From assembly GCA_902588925.1 (NCBI GenBank), contig CACIRB010000005.1:1-64000 (forward strand): DNA of 64,000 bases, read 5' to 3'. The notes below the pieces were generated by a model. The model ran no database searches and was not told the DNA's origin. It was given only the letters and a program-made list of their open reading frames with translations. Shown here one piece after another: positions 9,768 to 18,393 of the stretch. Numbering within the stretch: position 1 is the first letter of the stretch; every line of letters starts with the position of its first letter. Source of the stretch: an uncultured Pelagibacteraceae bacterium. Lineage in GTDB: Bacteria; Pseudomonadota; Alphaproteobacteria; Pelagibacterales; Pelagibacteraceae. Both the position numbers and the translations under genes were made by a program.

Positions 9768-10801
9768 TCACCTTTTTTAATATTTTTTTTTGCTTTTTTA
9801 TTTTCTAACCATGCAAATCTGTTAGCTGGTAAATGATTCTTTAAAGCTGGTCTAAGAACAGTAATATTGTTTTTAAATCGTTTATTTTTTTTTATATCAT
9901 TAATCGCATAAATAGACCTTTTTTGAACTAAAGAACTTTGAATTTCATTTTTCTCTATTTTTTTTATACCATCACCAAGTGTTTTTTCTAAAATTCTTGT
10001 ATCATCGACCATAGCCTTCCAAGTATTGTAATTCATTGAAAATGCATGATCTGGACCTGTTCTATAATTATCGTCCGTAAAATGTTTTTCTACCACCCTA
10101 GCACCTAAAGCAACTGCACCCAAAACTGACACATGACCATGAGTATGATCACTTAAGCCTAAAATCACATTATCGCCAAAAATTTTTCTGTAAGAATTGA
10201 GTACATTTAGATTTATAAAATTATAATTATCAGAACTGTTTGTATAATTAGTATTACATTGCATTAATACTATTTTTTTATTATTTTTTTTAATTGTACT
10301 CACTGCTTGTTTTACTTCATTCAATGTGGCTGCCCCTGTAGCAAGAATAACTGGAAGTTTTTTTTTTGATATTTTTTTTAAAATTTCTAACCATGTGATA
10401 TCTCCTGAACCAATTTTATATGCACAAATATATTTTTCCACTTGATCAACATAATTAAGATCATAAGGAGAGGTTAAAAAATCTATTTTATTTTTTTTAC
10501 ATTCTTTTTTTAATTCTTTTGTCCAATTGAAGTTAATACTTGCTTCTTTATAAACATCATAAACACTTTTTTTCCATTTAGATTGATGTGTAATTTTACC
10601 AATTTTTTCAAATCCTTTTTTACTAACTATAGTTTGTGCTTTAAAATGTTGAAATTTTGCACCATCGGCACCAGCTTTTGCACATAATCTTATAAGTTTT
10701 TTTGCACGATTAAGATCACCATCATGATTTGCTGCAATATCTGCAATAAAATAAACAGGTGATTTTTTTGATATAATTTTATTACCTAACTTAAATCTCA
10801 T
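9737..10801 (-). CDS. NeuB/PseI-type nonulosonate synthase (paralogue 1)
   Basis: The protein has 354 residues. The N-terminal TIM barrel condenses phosphoenolpyruvate with an N-acyl hexosamine: YFIADIAANHDGDLNRAKKL, GAKFQHFKAQT, YKIGSGDITW, LATGAATLNEV, GLSDHTHGH and VVEKHFTDD. The C-terminal 60 or so residues form a SAF (antifreeze-like) domain beginning near QKRSIYA. The segment GPDHAFSMN has the Ala-Phe-Ser-Met pattern that I associate with pseudaminic-acid synthase (PseI) rather than NeuB, matching the PseB homologue 900 bases upstream. The gene lies 2 bases from the RmlD-like reductase. The synthase call is firm; the exact product is inference. Confidence 0.88.
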   Translation of the reverse strand: MRFKLGNKIISKKSPVYFIADIAANHDGDLNRAKKLIRLCAKAGADGAKFQHFKAQTIVSKKGFEKIGKITHQSKWKKSVYDVYKEASINFNWTKELKKECKKNKIDFLTSPYDLNYVDQVEKYICAYKIGSGDITWLEILKKISKKKLPVILATGAATLNEVKQAVSTIKKNNKKIVLMQCNTNYTNSSDNYNFINLNVLNSYRKIFGDNVILGLSDHTHGHVSVLGAVALGARVVEKHFTDDNYRTGPDHAFSMNYNTWKAMVDDTRILEKTLGDGIKKIEKNEIQSSLVQKRSIYAINDIKKNKRFKNNITVLRPALKNHLPANRFAWLENKKAKKNIKKGECIKLEKVNF

Positions 10802-10803
10802 AA

Positions 10804-11670
10804 CTATAAATATTTTTTTACTTCATTTTTTATTTCATTTTTTATTAATGGTAATCTAATTTTGAATTTTTTTTCAAATTTATTTATATTCATAAACATA
10901 TTATTTGATCTTTTAACTTTTAGCAATTCATTTACTTTTATAAATTTATAATTGTAATTTATAACTCTTGCCTTTTTTGCAAATGATAAAGCAAAATCAC
11001 TTTTTGATATACCGTCTCTTGAGCCTAAGTTATAAATTCCATTATAAGAATATTTTTTATTTATAATTATAGATGAAATAAATTTAACAATTGAGTCAAT
11101 TCTTATAGGATTAAAGAAAACATCATTAAATAATTTTATTTTTTTTCCTTTTTTGAAATTATAATAAATCCAATCTGAATAAGTCTTATTATTGTATGAT
11201 TTACCGAAAAAATTAATTCTAAAGACTAGTCCATTGTTTTTTACACATTCTATTTCTGACATTCTTTTATGAATACAATAATTGTTAATTAAATAAATTT
11301 TTGAAGTTTCTTTGCTAGGTTTATTTTTTGTCTTATTATAAAAAGCATCTGTAGAAAAGTGAATAAAATTAAAATGTAGCTTTTTTTTCCTTTTTAATTC
11401 AAAAATTTCTTTAACAATTTCAAAATTAATTTTCTTAGAAAGGATTTTTTTTTTTTCGCATTGTTCAATATTTGTATGAGCAATACAATTTATTATTAAA
11501 TTTGGATTTATTGAGAGAATAAATTTCCTAAATTTTGTTATTTGTAAGATATCTATTTTTCGTTTTCTTAAACCTGAATGAAATATTTTAATGTTGTGAA
11601 TTTTTTTAAGTTCTTTATACACTTCTCTTCCAAGCGCACCAGATGAACCCAAAACTAATACTTTTAACAT
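10804..11670 (-). CDS. RmlD-like NAD(P)-dependent sugar reductase
   Basis: The protein has 288 residues of the extended SDR/RmlD type. LKVLVLGSSGALGREVYKEL is the nucleotide-binding motif. LIINCIAHTNIEQCE matches the dTDP-4-dehydrorhamnose reductase signature region. HFSTDAFY and YCIHKRMSE supply the Ser/Thr and the Tyr-x-x-x-Lys catalytic pair. It probably reduces a 4-keto sugar nucleotide made by the PseB-type dehydratase encoded 52 bases upstream. It follows that dehydratase and precedes the NeuB-like synthase, so a role in the set A sugar is likely. Rhamnose synthesis is less likely because no rmlABC is seen nearby. Confidence 0.75.
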   Translation of the reverse strand: MLKVLVLGSSGALGREVYKELKKIHNIKIFHSGLRKRKIDILQITKFRKFILSINPNLIINCIAHTNIEQCEKKKILSKKINFEIVKEIFELKRKKKLHFNFIHFSTDAFYNKTKNKPSKETSKIYLINNYCIHKRMSEIECVKNNGLVFRINFFGKSYNNKTYSDWIYYNFKKGKKIKLFNDVFFNPIRIDSIVKFISSIIINKKYSYNGIYNLGSRDGISKSDFALSFAKKARVINYNYKFIKVNELLKVKRSNNMFMNINKFEKKFKIRLPLIKNEIKNEVKKYL

Positions 11671-11722
11671 ACTTGATTTTTTCTATATACTTAAGTTAAA
11701 AAAAACCATCGAAAATTTAATT

Positions 11723-12724
11723 CTAAATATTACCAATATATTTTTTATTAATATTAATCCAAGTTTTAAGCTCTAGTTTTGTCATCCATTTTGAATTATT
11801 ATCACTACTATAATTAAAACCCTTAGAAACTTTTTTCCCTTTTTTTATTCGCAGCCGATCTTTTGCCCAATTATTAATTTGAGGTAAAATTTTATAATAG
11901 CTTGTATATTCATATGTTGAATAACTATCTTCAACGCTAATCATTTGTTCGTGTAATTTTTCTCCTGGACGAATACCTATAATTTTATGTTTTGCTTTTG
12001 GTGCAATAACTTTAGCAATATCAGTGACTTTCATTGAAGGTATTTTTTTAACATAAATTTCACCTCCAACCATATCTTTAAATCCATGCCACACTAAGTT
12101 AACACCTTGTTCAAGCGAGATCATGAATCTGGTCATATTTTCATCAGTAATTGGTAATTCAGAATTATTTTTTAATGACATAAAGAATGGTATTACAGAG
12201 CCCCTTGAACCCATAACATTACCGTACCTCACAACTGCAAAACAAGTTTTGTGGCCTCTTGCATAAGTTGAATTACTTGCAACAAATAATTTATCTGATG
12301 CTAATTTAGTTGCACCATAAAGATTAATTGGACTTGATGCTTTATCTGTTGAAAGCGCAATTACTTTTTTTACTTTTTGATCAATACATGCATCAATTAA
12401 ATTCATCGCACCATTAACATTAGTTTTAATACATTCGAATGGATTATACTCTGCTGTGGGAACAATTTTTGTTGCCGCAGCATGCACTACAAAGTCTACA
12501 CCTTGCAAAGCACGATAAAGTCGATCTTTATCACGAACATCTCCAATAAAGAATCGAATTCTATCGTCATCTTTATATATTTTTGCCATATCCCATTGTT
12601 TCATTTCATCACGTGAAAAAACTACTAAACGTTTAGGATTATATTTTTTTAATGTAAGCTCAACAAATTTATGGCCAAACGATCCCGTACCACCTGTGAT
12701 TAGAATAGATGAATTATTTAACAT
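11723..12724 (-). CDS. pseB: UDP-GlcNAc 4,6-dehydratase (PseB/FlaA1 family)
   Basis: The protein has 333 residues, the normal length for PseB. ILITGGTGSFGHKFV binds NADP. VVHAAATKIVPTAEYNPFEC and ALSTDKASSPINLYGATK are hallmarks of the inverting 4,6-dehydratases; the latter holds Thr-Asp-Lys in place of the usual Ser-Tyr site. RYGNVMGSRGSVIPFF and GEKLHEQM also fit. The enzyme removes water from UDP-GlcNAc and inverts C5, the first step toward pseudaminic acid and related deoxy amino sugars. It begins 5 bases after the ABC transporter gene on the same strand. Its product probably feeds the reductase and synthase genes downstream. Confidence 0.9.
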   Translation of the reverse strand: MLNNSSILITGGTGSFGHKFVELTLKKYNPKRLVVFSRDEMKQWDMAKIYKDDDRIRFFIGDVRDKDRLYRALQGVDFVVHAAATKIVPTAEYNPFECIKTNVNGAMNLIDACIDQKVKKVIALSTDKASSPINLYGATKLASDKLFVASNSTYARGHKTCFAVVRYGNVMGSRGSVIPFFMSLKNNSELPITDENMTRFMISLEQGVNLVWHGFKDMVGGEIYVKKIPSMKVTDIAKVIAPKAKHKIIGIRPGEKLHEQMISVEDSYSTYEYTSYYKILPQINNWAKDRLRIKKGKKVSKGFNYSSDNNSKWMTKLELKTWININKKYIGNI

Positions 12725-12729
12725 TTTTA

Positions 12730-14523
12730 TTATTCATTGTTAACATTTATTCTAAAATTTTCATTAACTTTAATTAACTCCTCAAATGTTCCCACATTTT
12801 TAATTTCACCTTTATCAAATAAATAAATTTTATCACAATTTCTCACCGTGTTTAGACGATGTGCAATCAAAATAATAGTTATATGTTTGTTTAAATTATT
12901 TACTGCTTCCATAACCGCCTTTTCAGTGAGATTATCTAAAGCATTAGTGGCTTCATCAAGAATTAATACTTTTGGATTATGATACAAAGCTCTGGCAATT
13001 CCAATACGTTGGCGTTGTCCTCCTGATAATCTAACTCCTCTTTCGCCAATTCTAGTTTGATATTTATTTGGTAATTCATTGGAAACAAAATTGTGTAAAT
13101 TTGCAATTTTAGAGGCTTTTTCAATAGATTCATGATTAATTTCTTCAGAATGAACACCAAAGGCGATATTTGATGCAACTGTATCATCTGAAAGATAAAT
13201 GTATTGAGGCACGTAACCTATTGTTTTTTGCCATCCTCTAGAGTTTTGTTTTGTTATAATTTTTTCATCAATTTTTAAAGTTCCCTTTTGAGGCTCAAGA
13301 AGTCCAAGAATAATATCTACCGTTGTAGTTTTTCCACTACCAGTTGCTCCAACTAATCCAATAGTTGAGTTAATAGGTATATTTAAATTAATATTTTTTA
13401 CTGCTGTTCGTGATGAATTAGGATAATTATAATCTATATTTTCTAAATTAATTTCATTTTTAAAAGATATGTCGTCGGTATAATCATTAGAATTTATGAC
13501 CCTCAGATTAGTAATATCATTATGGATTTTATCCAATGGAGTAGTAATAAAATCAAATTTTGATAAAGATCCATAAATTTGTTGTAAAGCTGGCATTAAT
13601 CGATAACCAGCAAAAGCATATAAACTAATAACTGGTAAAGCATTATTAAAACTTCCAGATTGTTTCATTTGAAAAAGAATCAGCAACATAATCCCACCAA
13701 AAGCAATAATTTCAAGAACAAATCTAGGAAGTTGCTGTATAACAGCAGATGATGCTGTATGTTTAGCAATAATTCTTGCTGGTCCAGAAAAAAGTTTAAT
13801 ATAAATTTTTTCTAATCCCCCCATTTTAATTTCTTTAATTGCACCAAACGCTTCACTAATTGATTTAAAAAGAAATTGATTTTGATTAAAACGTTCATCA
13901 CCTATTTTGCTAACATAATTATTTGTAACTTTATAAATAAACAAATATGAGAAGCCTAGTGATGAACCAACTATTAGGGCAATTTTAGGACTAGCTAAAA
14001 TTAATAACATCAAAAGCGCAATTGCGACTGCACTTTTAGCAATCAATTCTAATAAATTACTAACCCCATTTCCTATAACTTGACCAGTTTCTGATAAAAT
14101 TATTTTACTAAAATCTGCGCTATTACGGGTTAAATACCAACTATAAGATTGACTCAAATATCTCTCAAGCAAACGTTTACTAAGATTATACTGAAGCATT
14201 TGAACAAAACGTATTTGAAAATATGCAGTGAGTGCTTTGAAAGTAACAGATACAACTAACATAATAAACACAAATATGCCTAAAGCGAATAAAAACTGCT
14301 GACTGTCTTTAATCCCAAATATTATAGAAGCTTTGTACAATTTATTTAATATCAAGTTTGTCTCTACTATACTTGGATTTGTAAGCACAGTAACAAAAGG
14401 TAATATTGACGCTACACCAATCATTTCCAAAAGTGCCATTATAATTATCATCATTAATAGTAAAACAGCACGACTATTTTCTTGAGGTGTTAGTAAATTT
14501 AAAGTTTTTTTAAAATTTTGCAT
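12730..14523 (-). CDS. ABC transporter, fused membrane and ATPase domains (PglK/MsbA-like flippase)
   Basis: The protein has 597 residues. The first 340 or so hold a six-helix exporter-type membrane domain (for example LLLMMIIIMALLEMIGVASI near residue 21, and later hydrophobic helices). The ATPase domain follows, with Walker A GATGSGKTT, signature LSGGQRQRIGIARALY, Walker B VLILDEATNALD and the switch His in LIAHRL. Half-transporters of this type dimerise in the inner membrane and flip lipid-linked oligosaccharides (PglK) or lipid A-core (MsbA). Its place just upstream of pseB in a glycan island favours a lipid-linked sugar flippase. The exact cargo is inference. Confidence 0.85.
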   Translation of the reverse strand: MQNFKKTLNLLTPQENSRAVLLLMMIIIMALLEMIGVASILPFVTVLTNPSIVETNLILNKLYKASIIFGIKDSQQFLFALGIFVFIMLVVSVTFKALTAYFQIRFVQMLQYNLSKRLLERYLSQSYSWYLTRNSADFSKIILSETGQVIGNGVSNLLELIAKSAVAIALLMLLILASPKIALIVGSSLGFSYLFIYKVTNNYVSKIGDERFNQNQFLFKSISEAFGAIKEIKMGGLEKIYIKLFSGPARIIAKHTASSAVIQQLPRFVLEIIAFGGIMLLILFQMKQSGSFNNALPVISLYAFAGYRLMPALQQIYGSLSKFDFITTPLDKIHNDITNLRVINSNDYTDDISFKNEINLENIDYNYPNSSRTAVKNINLNIPINSTIGLVGATGSGKTTTVDIILGLLEPQKGTLKIDEKIITKQNSRGWQKTIGYVPQYIYLSDDTVASNIAFGVHSEEINHESIEKASKIANLHNFVSNELPNKYQTRIGERGVRLSGGQRQRIGIARALYHNPKVLILDEATNALDNLTEKAVMEAVNNLNKHITIILIAHRLNTVRNCDKIYLFDKGEIKNVGTFEELIKVNENFRINVNNE

Positions 14524-14624
14524 TAATTTATTACTAAATCATTTAAATATTTTTTTATTATCTTTAAACACAATTAAATTTTATATCAAAAATTCTTAAA
14601 AAATTTAAACAAGAATATTAAAAA

Positions 14625-15773
14625 TTAATTTTTTGTTCTAATTAATTTTAAAATTAATTTTCTTATACTATCATTATTTTTGTCAAAATAGCACTGATCC
14701 TTAATCATATTATAATATTTTTTATTCCATTTACTTTGACTGCAATTATTAACATTTCTCAATACTCTAGATACTTCATTGATATTTAAATTTTTTGATG
14801 AAAAAAAATTATAACTCTTTTGATAATTTGCAGGCCAACCAAAATAGTATTTTGAGGCTAAATATTTGTTAGGTAAAATCAAATTATTGACCTTGTGTGG
14901 TGGAAAAGCTGCAATTTTTTTTTTTCTTGAAATCGCCTCAAACCCCATTGTAGAAAATGTAAAAATAATATTTTCAAATTTATCCATTATTTCATATTTT
15001 TTTTGTAACTTAATACTTTGATGAAAGACACAATTTGATTTTAAAATTTTTTTATAAAAATTAATCTCAATTTTTTGCCATGGATTTTTATTCGATCTTC
15101 TTAAAAGTATGTGAAGTTTCTTATTGTTATGCAGTAAATACAAATTTATCAATTTCAGTAACTTGGTATGAAAATTGTGCATAAAATGATCCCTTCCTAC
15201 TTTGGGATTTTCATGCACTTGAGATATAAATAAAAATTGTTTTTTAAATTTTGTCTTTTTGATTTTTATATTATTATTTGTAAAATTTCCTAAAAGACGA
15301 TAATTGGATTTAATAATTTTTTTATATTTGGGTATAAAATATTTATTTATAACAAAAATATAATCACAACTAAGAATTTTTGGCCACAACTTTTTATTTA
15401 TTTTAAACCAACGCTCCCAACGAATTCCATTTGCTATTGATATAAATTTTATATCTTTAAAAAAAGGTTTTAACTCATACATCTGATATCGTGCATCATT
15501 AAAAGTAATTATAACTTTTGGTGAGGTAAATTTTATATAATTTTTGCAATAAGTTCTAAAACTAAAATCAAAAAAAATAATTTGTTTTAGGTAAATCCAA
15601 AAATACAAATTTTTAGATCTTACTTCGAGTATATTAAAATCTTTTTTAATTATTTTTCTTAAAACAGAAGAGTGCAATTCATCAAAAAGTAGTAAATTAT
15701 TTTTTTCTGGAAGACCCAATCTAAAGTTTATTTTTGAAAATAAAATTATTTTTTTTAAAACTTTAATAATCAT
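14625..15773 (-). CDS. Uncharacterised surface-carbohydrate protein, GT-B-like
   Basis: This 382-residue, very Lys/Ile/Asn-rich protein has no clear signal peptide. KFISIANGIRWERW followed by the strand CDYIFVINKYF and QFLFISQVHENPKVG suggests two Rossmann-like halves. IIFTFSTMGFEAISRKKKIA resembles the loop-helix of GT-B transferases in which a Ser/Gly turn precedes 'gfEA', as in surface-polysaccharide biosynthesis proteins from O-antigen loci. It lies 101 bases downstream of nothing but intergenic A/T on its left (next gene is the ABC transporter) and 39 bases from the nucleotidyltransferase upstream. A transferase of a sugar or sugar phosphate is likely but not proven. Confidence 0.45.
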   Translation of the reverse strand: MIIKVLKKIILFSKINFRLGLPEKNNLLLFDELHSSVLRKIIKKDFNILEVRSKNLYFWIYLKQIIFFDFSFRTYCKNYIKFTSPKVIITFNDARYQMYELKPFFKDIKFISIANGIRWERWFKINKKLWPKILSCDYIFVINKYFIPKYKKIIKSNYRLLGNFTNNNIKIKKTKFKKQFLFISQVHENPKVGRDHFMHNFHTKLLKLINLYLLHNNKKLHILLRRSNKNPWQKIEINFYKKILKSNCVFHQSIKLQKKYEIMDKFENIIFTFSTMGFEAISRKKKIAAFPPHKVNNLILPNKYLASKYYFGWPANYQKSYNFFSSKNLNINEVSRVLRNVNNCSQSKWNKKYYNMIKDQCYFDKNNDSIRKLILKLIRTKN

Positions 15774-15812
15774 AAATTTTTGTATTTAAATTATTGATAA
15801 TTCTGTTTGAAC

Positions 15813-16859
15813 TCAAAATTGAGAAAAATACTCGAGTTTTGCCTTTTTGTAATCACCAAATCTACCAATATCTACCCAATATTCCCCTAATGGAAAAGAT
15901 ACAGTCTTATATTTTTTGGATAAAATTTTCTTAAATAGACTGTGCATGTCGTAAAACTTTTTTGGGATTAATCTAGTACATTTTGGATCTAAAATATAAA
16001 CACCTGCGTTAACAAAAAATTTATGCCTAGGTTTTTCTTCAATTGAGGAAATATTTTCATTTTTTAGGGTTACCTCACCATATGGTGAGTCAATATTATA
16101 TTCTTTCACACACATTGTAGCTTTTGAATTGTGTTTATAATGAAAATCAAGCATTTTCTCAAAATTTAAATTGGTTAATAGATCTCCATTAATAACAAAA
16201 AATGGTTCTTGTAATATTTTTTTTTTTATTAGACTAATGGCGCCAGCGGTACCCATTCTTTTTTTTTCATGAATGTATTCTATTTTTACTCCAAATTTTC
16301 CCCCGTCACCAAAAAAGTCTTTGATTATTTTTGATTTATAGTTCACACAAAAAATAAAATTTTTAAATCCACTATCATAAAATTTTTCTATTAAAGTTTG
16401 TAGAATAGGTTTATTTCCAACTTTAAGCATAGGTTTCGGTAAATTTTTCGTCAATGGTCTTAATCGCATACCTTTTCCACCTGCCATTATAACAACTTTA
16501 TTTGATTTACTTTTAATTTTTAATAGTTCATCTAAAACATAAATACCCTTAACCTTGTTATTCTTATCCACTACAGGAATTTGATTGACTTTTTTAGAAA
16601 GTGCTAAATTCAATAATTTTTCCTTACTGTAATTTTGTTTTGCAACAATAGGATTTTTAAAAATTATCGATTTAACTAAACTATCTAAATTTAAACCATT
16701 TAAAAAACCATTTCTAATATCTCCATCAGTTAAAGTGCCAATTAATTTCCCTTTTTTATCAACAGCTATTGCAATTTGAATAGCACCATTAGATATAATT
16801 TTCATAGCTTGATGGATTTTTGTATTTGCTGAAATTTTTATTTTATTTATATTTCTCAT
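15813..16859 (-). CDS. CBS-pair nucleotidyltransferase (PtmE-like sugar-1-phosphate guanylyltransferase)
   Basis: The protein has 348 residues in two parts. Residues 1-115 are two CBS motifs (LIGTLTDGDIRNG, VNQIPVVDKNNKVKGIYVLD). Residues 121-348 are a sugar-1-phosphate nucleotidyltransferase with VVIMAGGKGMRLRPLTKNLP and KPMLKVGNKPIL, plus NGDLLTN for the metal site. This architecture matches PtmE of the Campylobacter legionaminic-acid pathway, which makes GDP-glucosamine; I recognise the domain order, not a measured similarity. The gene overlaps the deacetylase upstream by four bases (ATGA) and ends the set B run. CBS domains suggest adenine-nucleotide control. The product GDP-GlcN is inference. 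Confidence 0.82.
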   Translation of the reverse strand: MRNINKIKISANTKIHQAMKIISNGAIQIAIAVDKKGKLIGTLTDGDIRNGFLNGLNLDSLVKSIIFKNPIVAKQNYSKEKLLNLALSKKVNQIPVVDKNNKVKGIYVLDELLKIKSKSNKVVIMAGGKGMRLRPLTKNLPKPMLKVGNKPILQTLIEKFYDSGFKNFIFCVNYKSKIIKDFFGDGGKFGVKIEYIHEKKRMGTAGAISLIKKKILQEPFFVINGDLLTNLNFEKMLDFHYKHNSKATMCVKEYNIDSPYGEVTLKNENISSIEEKPRHKFFVNAGVYILDPKCTRLIPKKFYDMHSLFKKILSKKYKTVSFPLGEYWVDIGRFGDYKKAKLEYFSQF

Positions 16860-17515
16860 TTTATTTCTTTTAAAAGCATAAAACTCTCAGCAAACTTACA
16901 CCCCGAGGTCGATCCCCTTAAACTCGCTAATGCTTTAATACTTTTAAGGCTTCTTGGAAATGGATGTCTTTTAATTTCACTTTTATAAACTTTCATTATT
17001 TGAATTTTTTTTTTGATATATTTTGAAATATCTACGAATGTATTAGGAATGAAACTGTCTTTTTTAAGACTAGGGGAAAACTCAGTTTCACTTAAAGTTT
17101 CCATCATATAAACTTTCTTTATAAAAGAATATCTGAATGATTTTGTACAACTATAACTGGCTTGAAAAATTATTTTATGATCAGAATGAACATCTTCTTT
17201 AAATGGAAGATAAATTATTGTGGGTTTTAACTTTTTTATTATTTTTGACATTTTATAAATTATCTCACTCACACTATATTGATCTAATTTACTAGTTTCA
17301 TAAGGAAGAAAACTAACACTGTCAAAATTTAAAATTTTTGTAACTTGCTCAATTTCTTTTTCTCTAGTTTTGTAATATTTGTGATTTTTGTTAAGCGATG
17401 TGCATATAAGCCAATGAATTTCATCTTTGTTTGCCTTATGCTTTAATAATGTGCCACCACATCCTAAAGTCTCATCATCTGGATGAGTAGCAACAACCAA
17501 AACTTTATTTTTCAA
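16856..17515 (-). CDS. PIG-L/LmbE-family deacetylase
   Basis: The protein has 219 residues. VLVVATHPDDETLGCGGTLL carries the H-P-D-D zinc and catalytic motif, and EDVHSDHKII supplies the third histidine. The family removes acetyl groups from N-acetylglucosamine-type sugars or similar substrates. A free amine produced here could be the target of the formyltransferase encoded just upstream. The gene overlaps both neighbours by four bases (16856-16859 and 17512-17515), so it is part of a translationally coupled run. The deacetylase family is secure; the sugar is inferred. Confidence 0.85.
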   Translation of the reverse strand: MKNKVLVVATHPDDETLGCGGTLLKHKANKDEIHWLICTSLNKNHKYYKTREKEIEQVTKILNFDSVSFLPYETSKLDQYSVSEIIYKMSKIIKKLKPTIIYLPFKEDVHSDHKIIFQASYSCTKSFRYSFIKKVYMMETLSETEFSPSLKKDSFIPNTFVDISKYIKKKIQIMKVYKSEIKRHPFPRSLKSIKALASLRGSTSGCKFAESFMLLKEIK

Positions 17516-18393
17516 AGGTATTCTCCAATATTTGGAAGCTTTCTAAATTCATGTTTTATTATCTCTATTGCTCCGTCATAAGTTTTTACCACTATTCGAT
17601 TTTCAATTATATCTAAAACTTTTCCTGGCTCTATGTTGATATGCTTATTATCAATTATTTTTACTTTCCATACAATAATTTCTTTTTCTTTGTAATTAAT
17701 ATGAGCGCCAACATATGGTTTGGTTAAAGCTCTTACTAAATTATAAATAGTTTTACTATTCATTCTAAAATCTATTTGACCATCAATTTTAAATCTCCTT
17801 CTCCAAATATTTGCATCTTTGTTATTTTGCTCAAACACTTGATAAGTTTTATTTTTTAGATGAGGGAGAAATTCTTCAATTTGAGATAAGGCTACTTCAG
17901 AAAATTTATCATATAATGTCTGAGCATCGTCAGTATCTAAAATATCAAATTCTTTTTGTGATAAAATTTTACCACTATCAATCCCTTCATTCATGAAAAA
18001 AAAAGTAGAAGCACTCTTTTTTAGTCCTAATGCTAAAGCCCATACAAGTGGATGGCGACCTCTATTTAATGGTAGTTTGGACGGATGAAACCCCAAAACA
18101 CCCATTTTTGTTAACGATAATATGTTTTTTTTTAATATATTGGACCATCCAAAACAGAAAATAATGTCTGGATTTATAGATTTTATCCATCTTTGGCTAT
18201 CATCTGAATTAATATCGTCCACATATTTAAATGGAATTTTGTAATTTTCACTTAAAAGTTTTAAATCCACAAAATCACTATTAAATTTAGCTTTTTTTTT
18301 ACCACACACTCCTACAATTTCAGCATCTAGTTCAATTAGCTTTTGAAGTGATCTTTCAGAAAAATCAACAGTTCCTATAAACAATATTTTCAT
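17512..18393 (-). CDS. Formyltransferase-family protein (sugar N-formyltransferase-like)
   Basis: The protein has 293 residues. The N-terminal Rossmann-like domain is of the methionyl-tRNA/ArnA formyltransferase type (MKILFIGTVDFSERSLQKL). GFHPSKLPLNRGRHPLVWAL holds the catalytic His103 with the L-P-x-x-R-G loop, and NEGIDSGKIL holds Asp139. The residue two before the His, Asn in ArnA and Fmt, is Gly101 here. The C-terminal 80 or so residues resemble the Fmt/ArnA C-terminal barrel. A housekeeping fmt would be expected elsewhere, so this is probably a sugar-specific enzyme using 10-formyl-tetrahydrofolate. Four-base overlaps join it to both neighbours. The reaction is inference. Confidence 0.75.
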   Translation of the reverse strand: MKILFIGTVDFSERSLQKLIELDAEIVGVCGKKKAKFNSDFVDLKLLSENYKIPFKYVDDINSDDSQRWIKSINPDIIFCFGWSNILKKNILSLTKMGVLGFHPSKLPLNRGRHPLVWALALGLKKSASTFFFMNEGIDSGKILSQKEFDILDTDDAQTLYDKFSEVALSQIEEFLPHLKNKTYQVFEQNNKDANIWRRRFKIDGQIDFRMNSKTIYNLVRALTKPYVGAHINYKEKEIIVWKVKIIDNKHINIEPGKVLDIIENRIVVKTYDGAIEIIKHEFRKLPNIGEYL

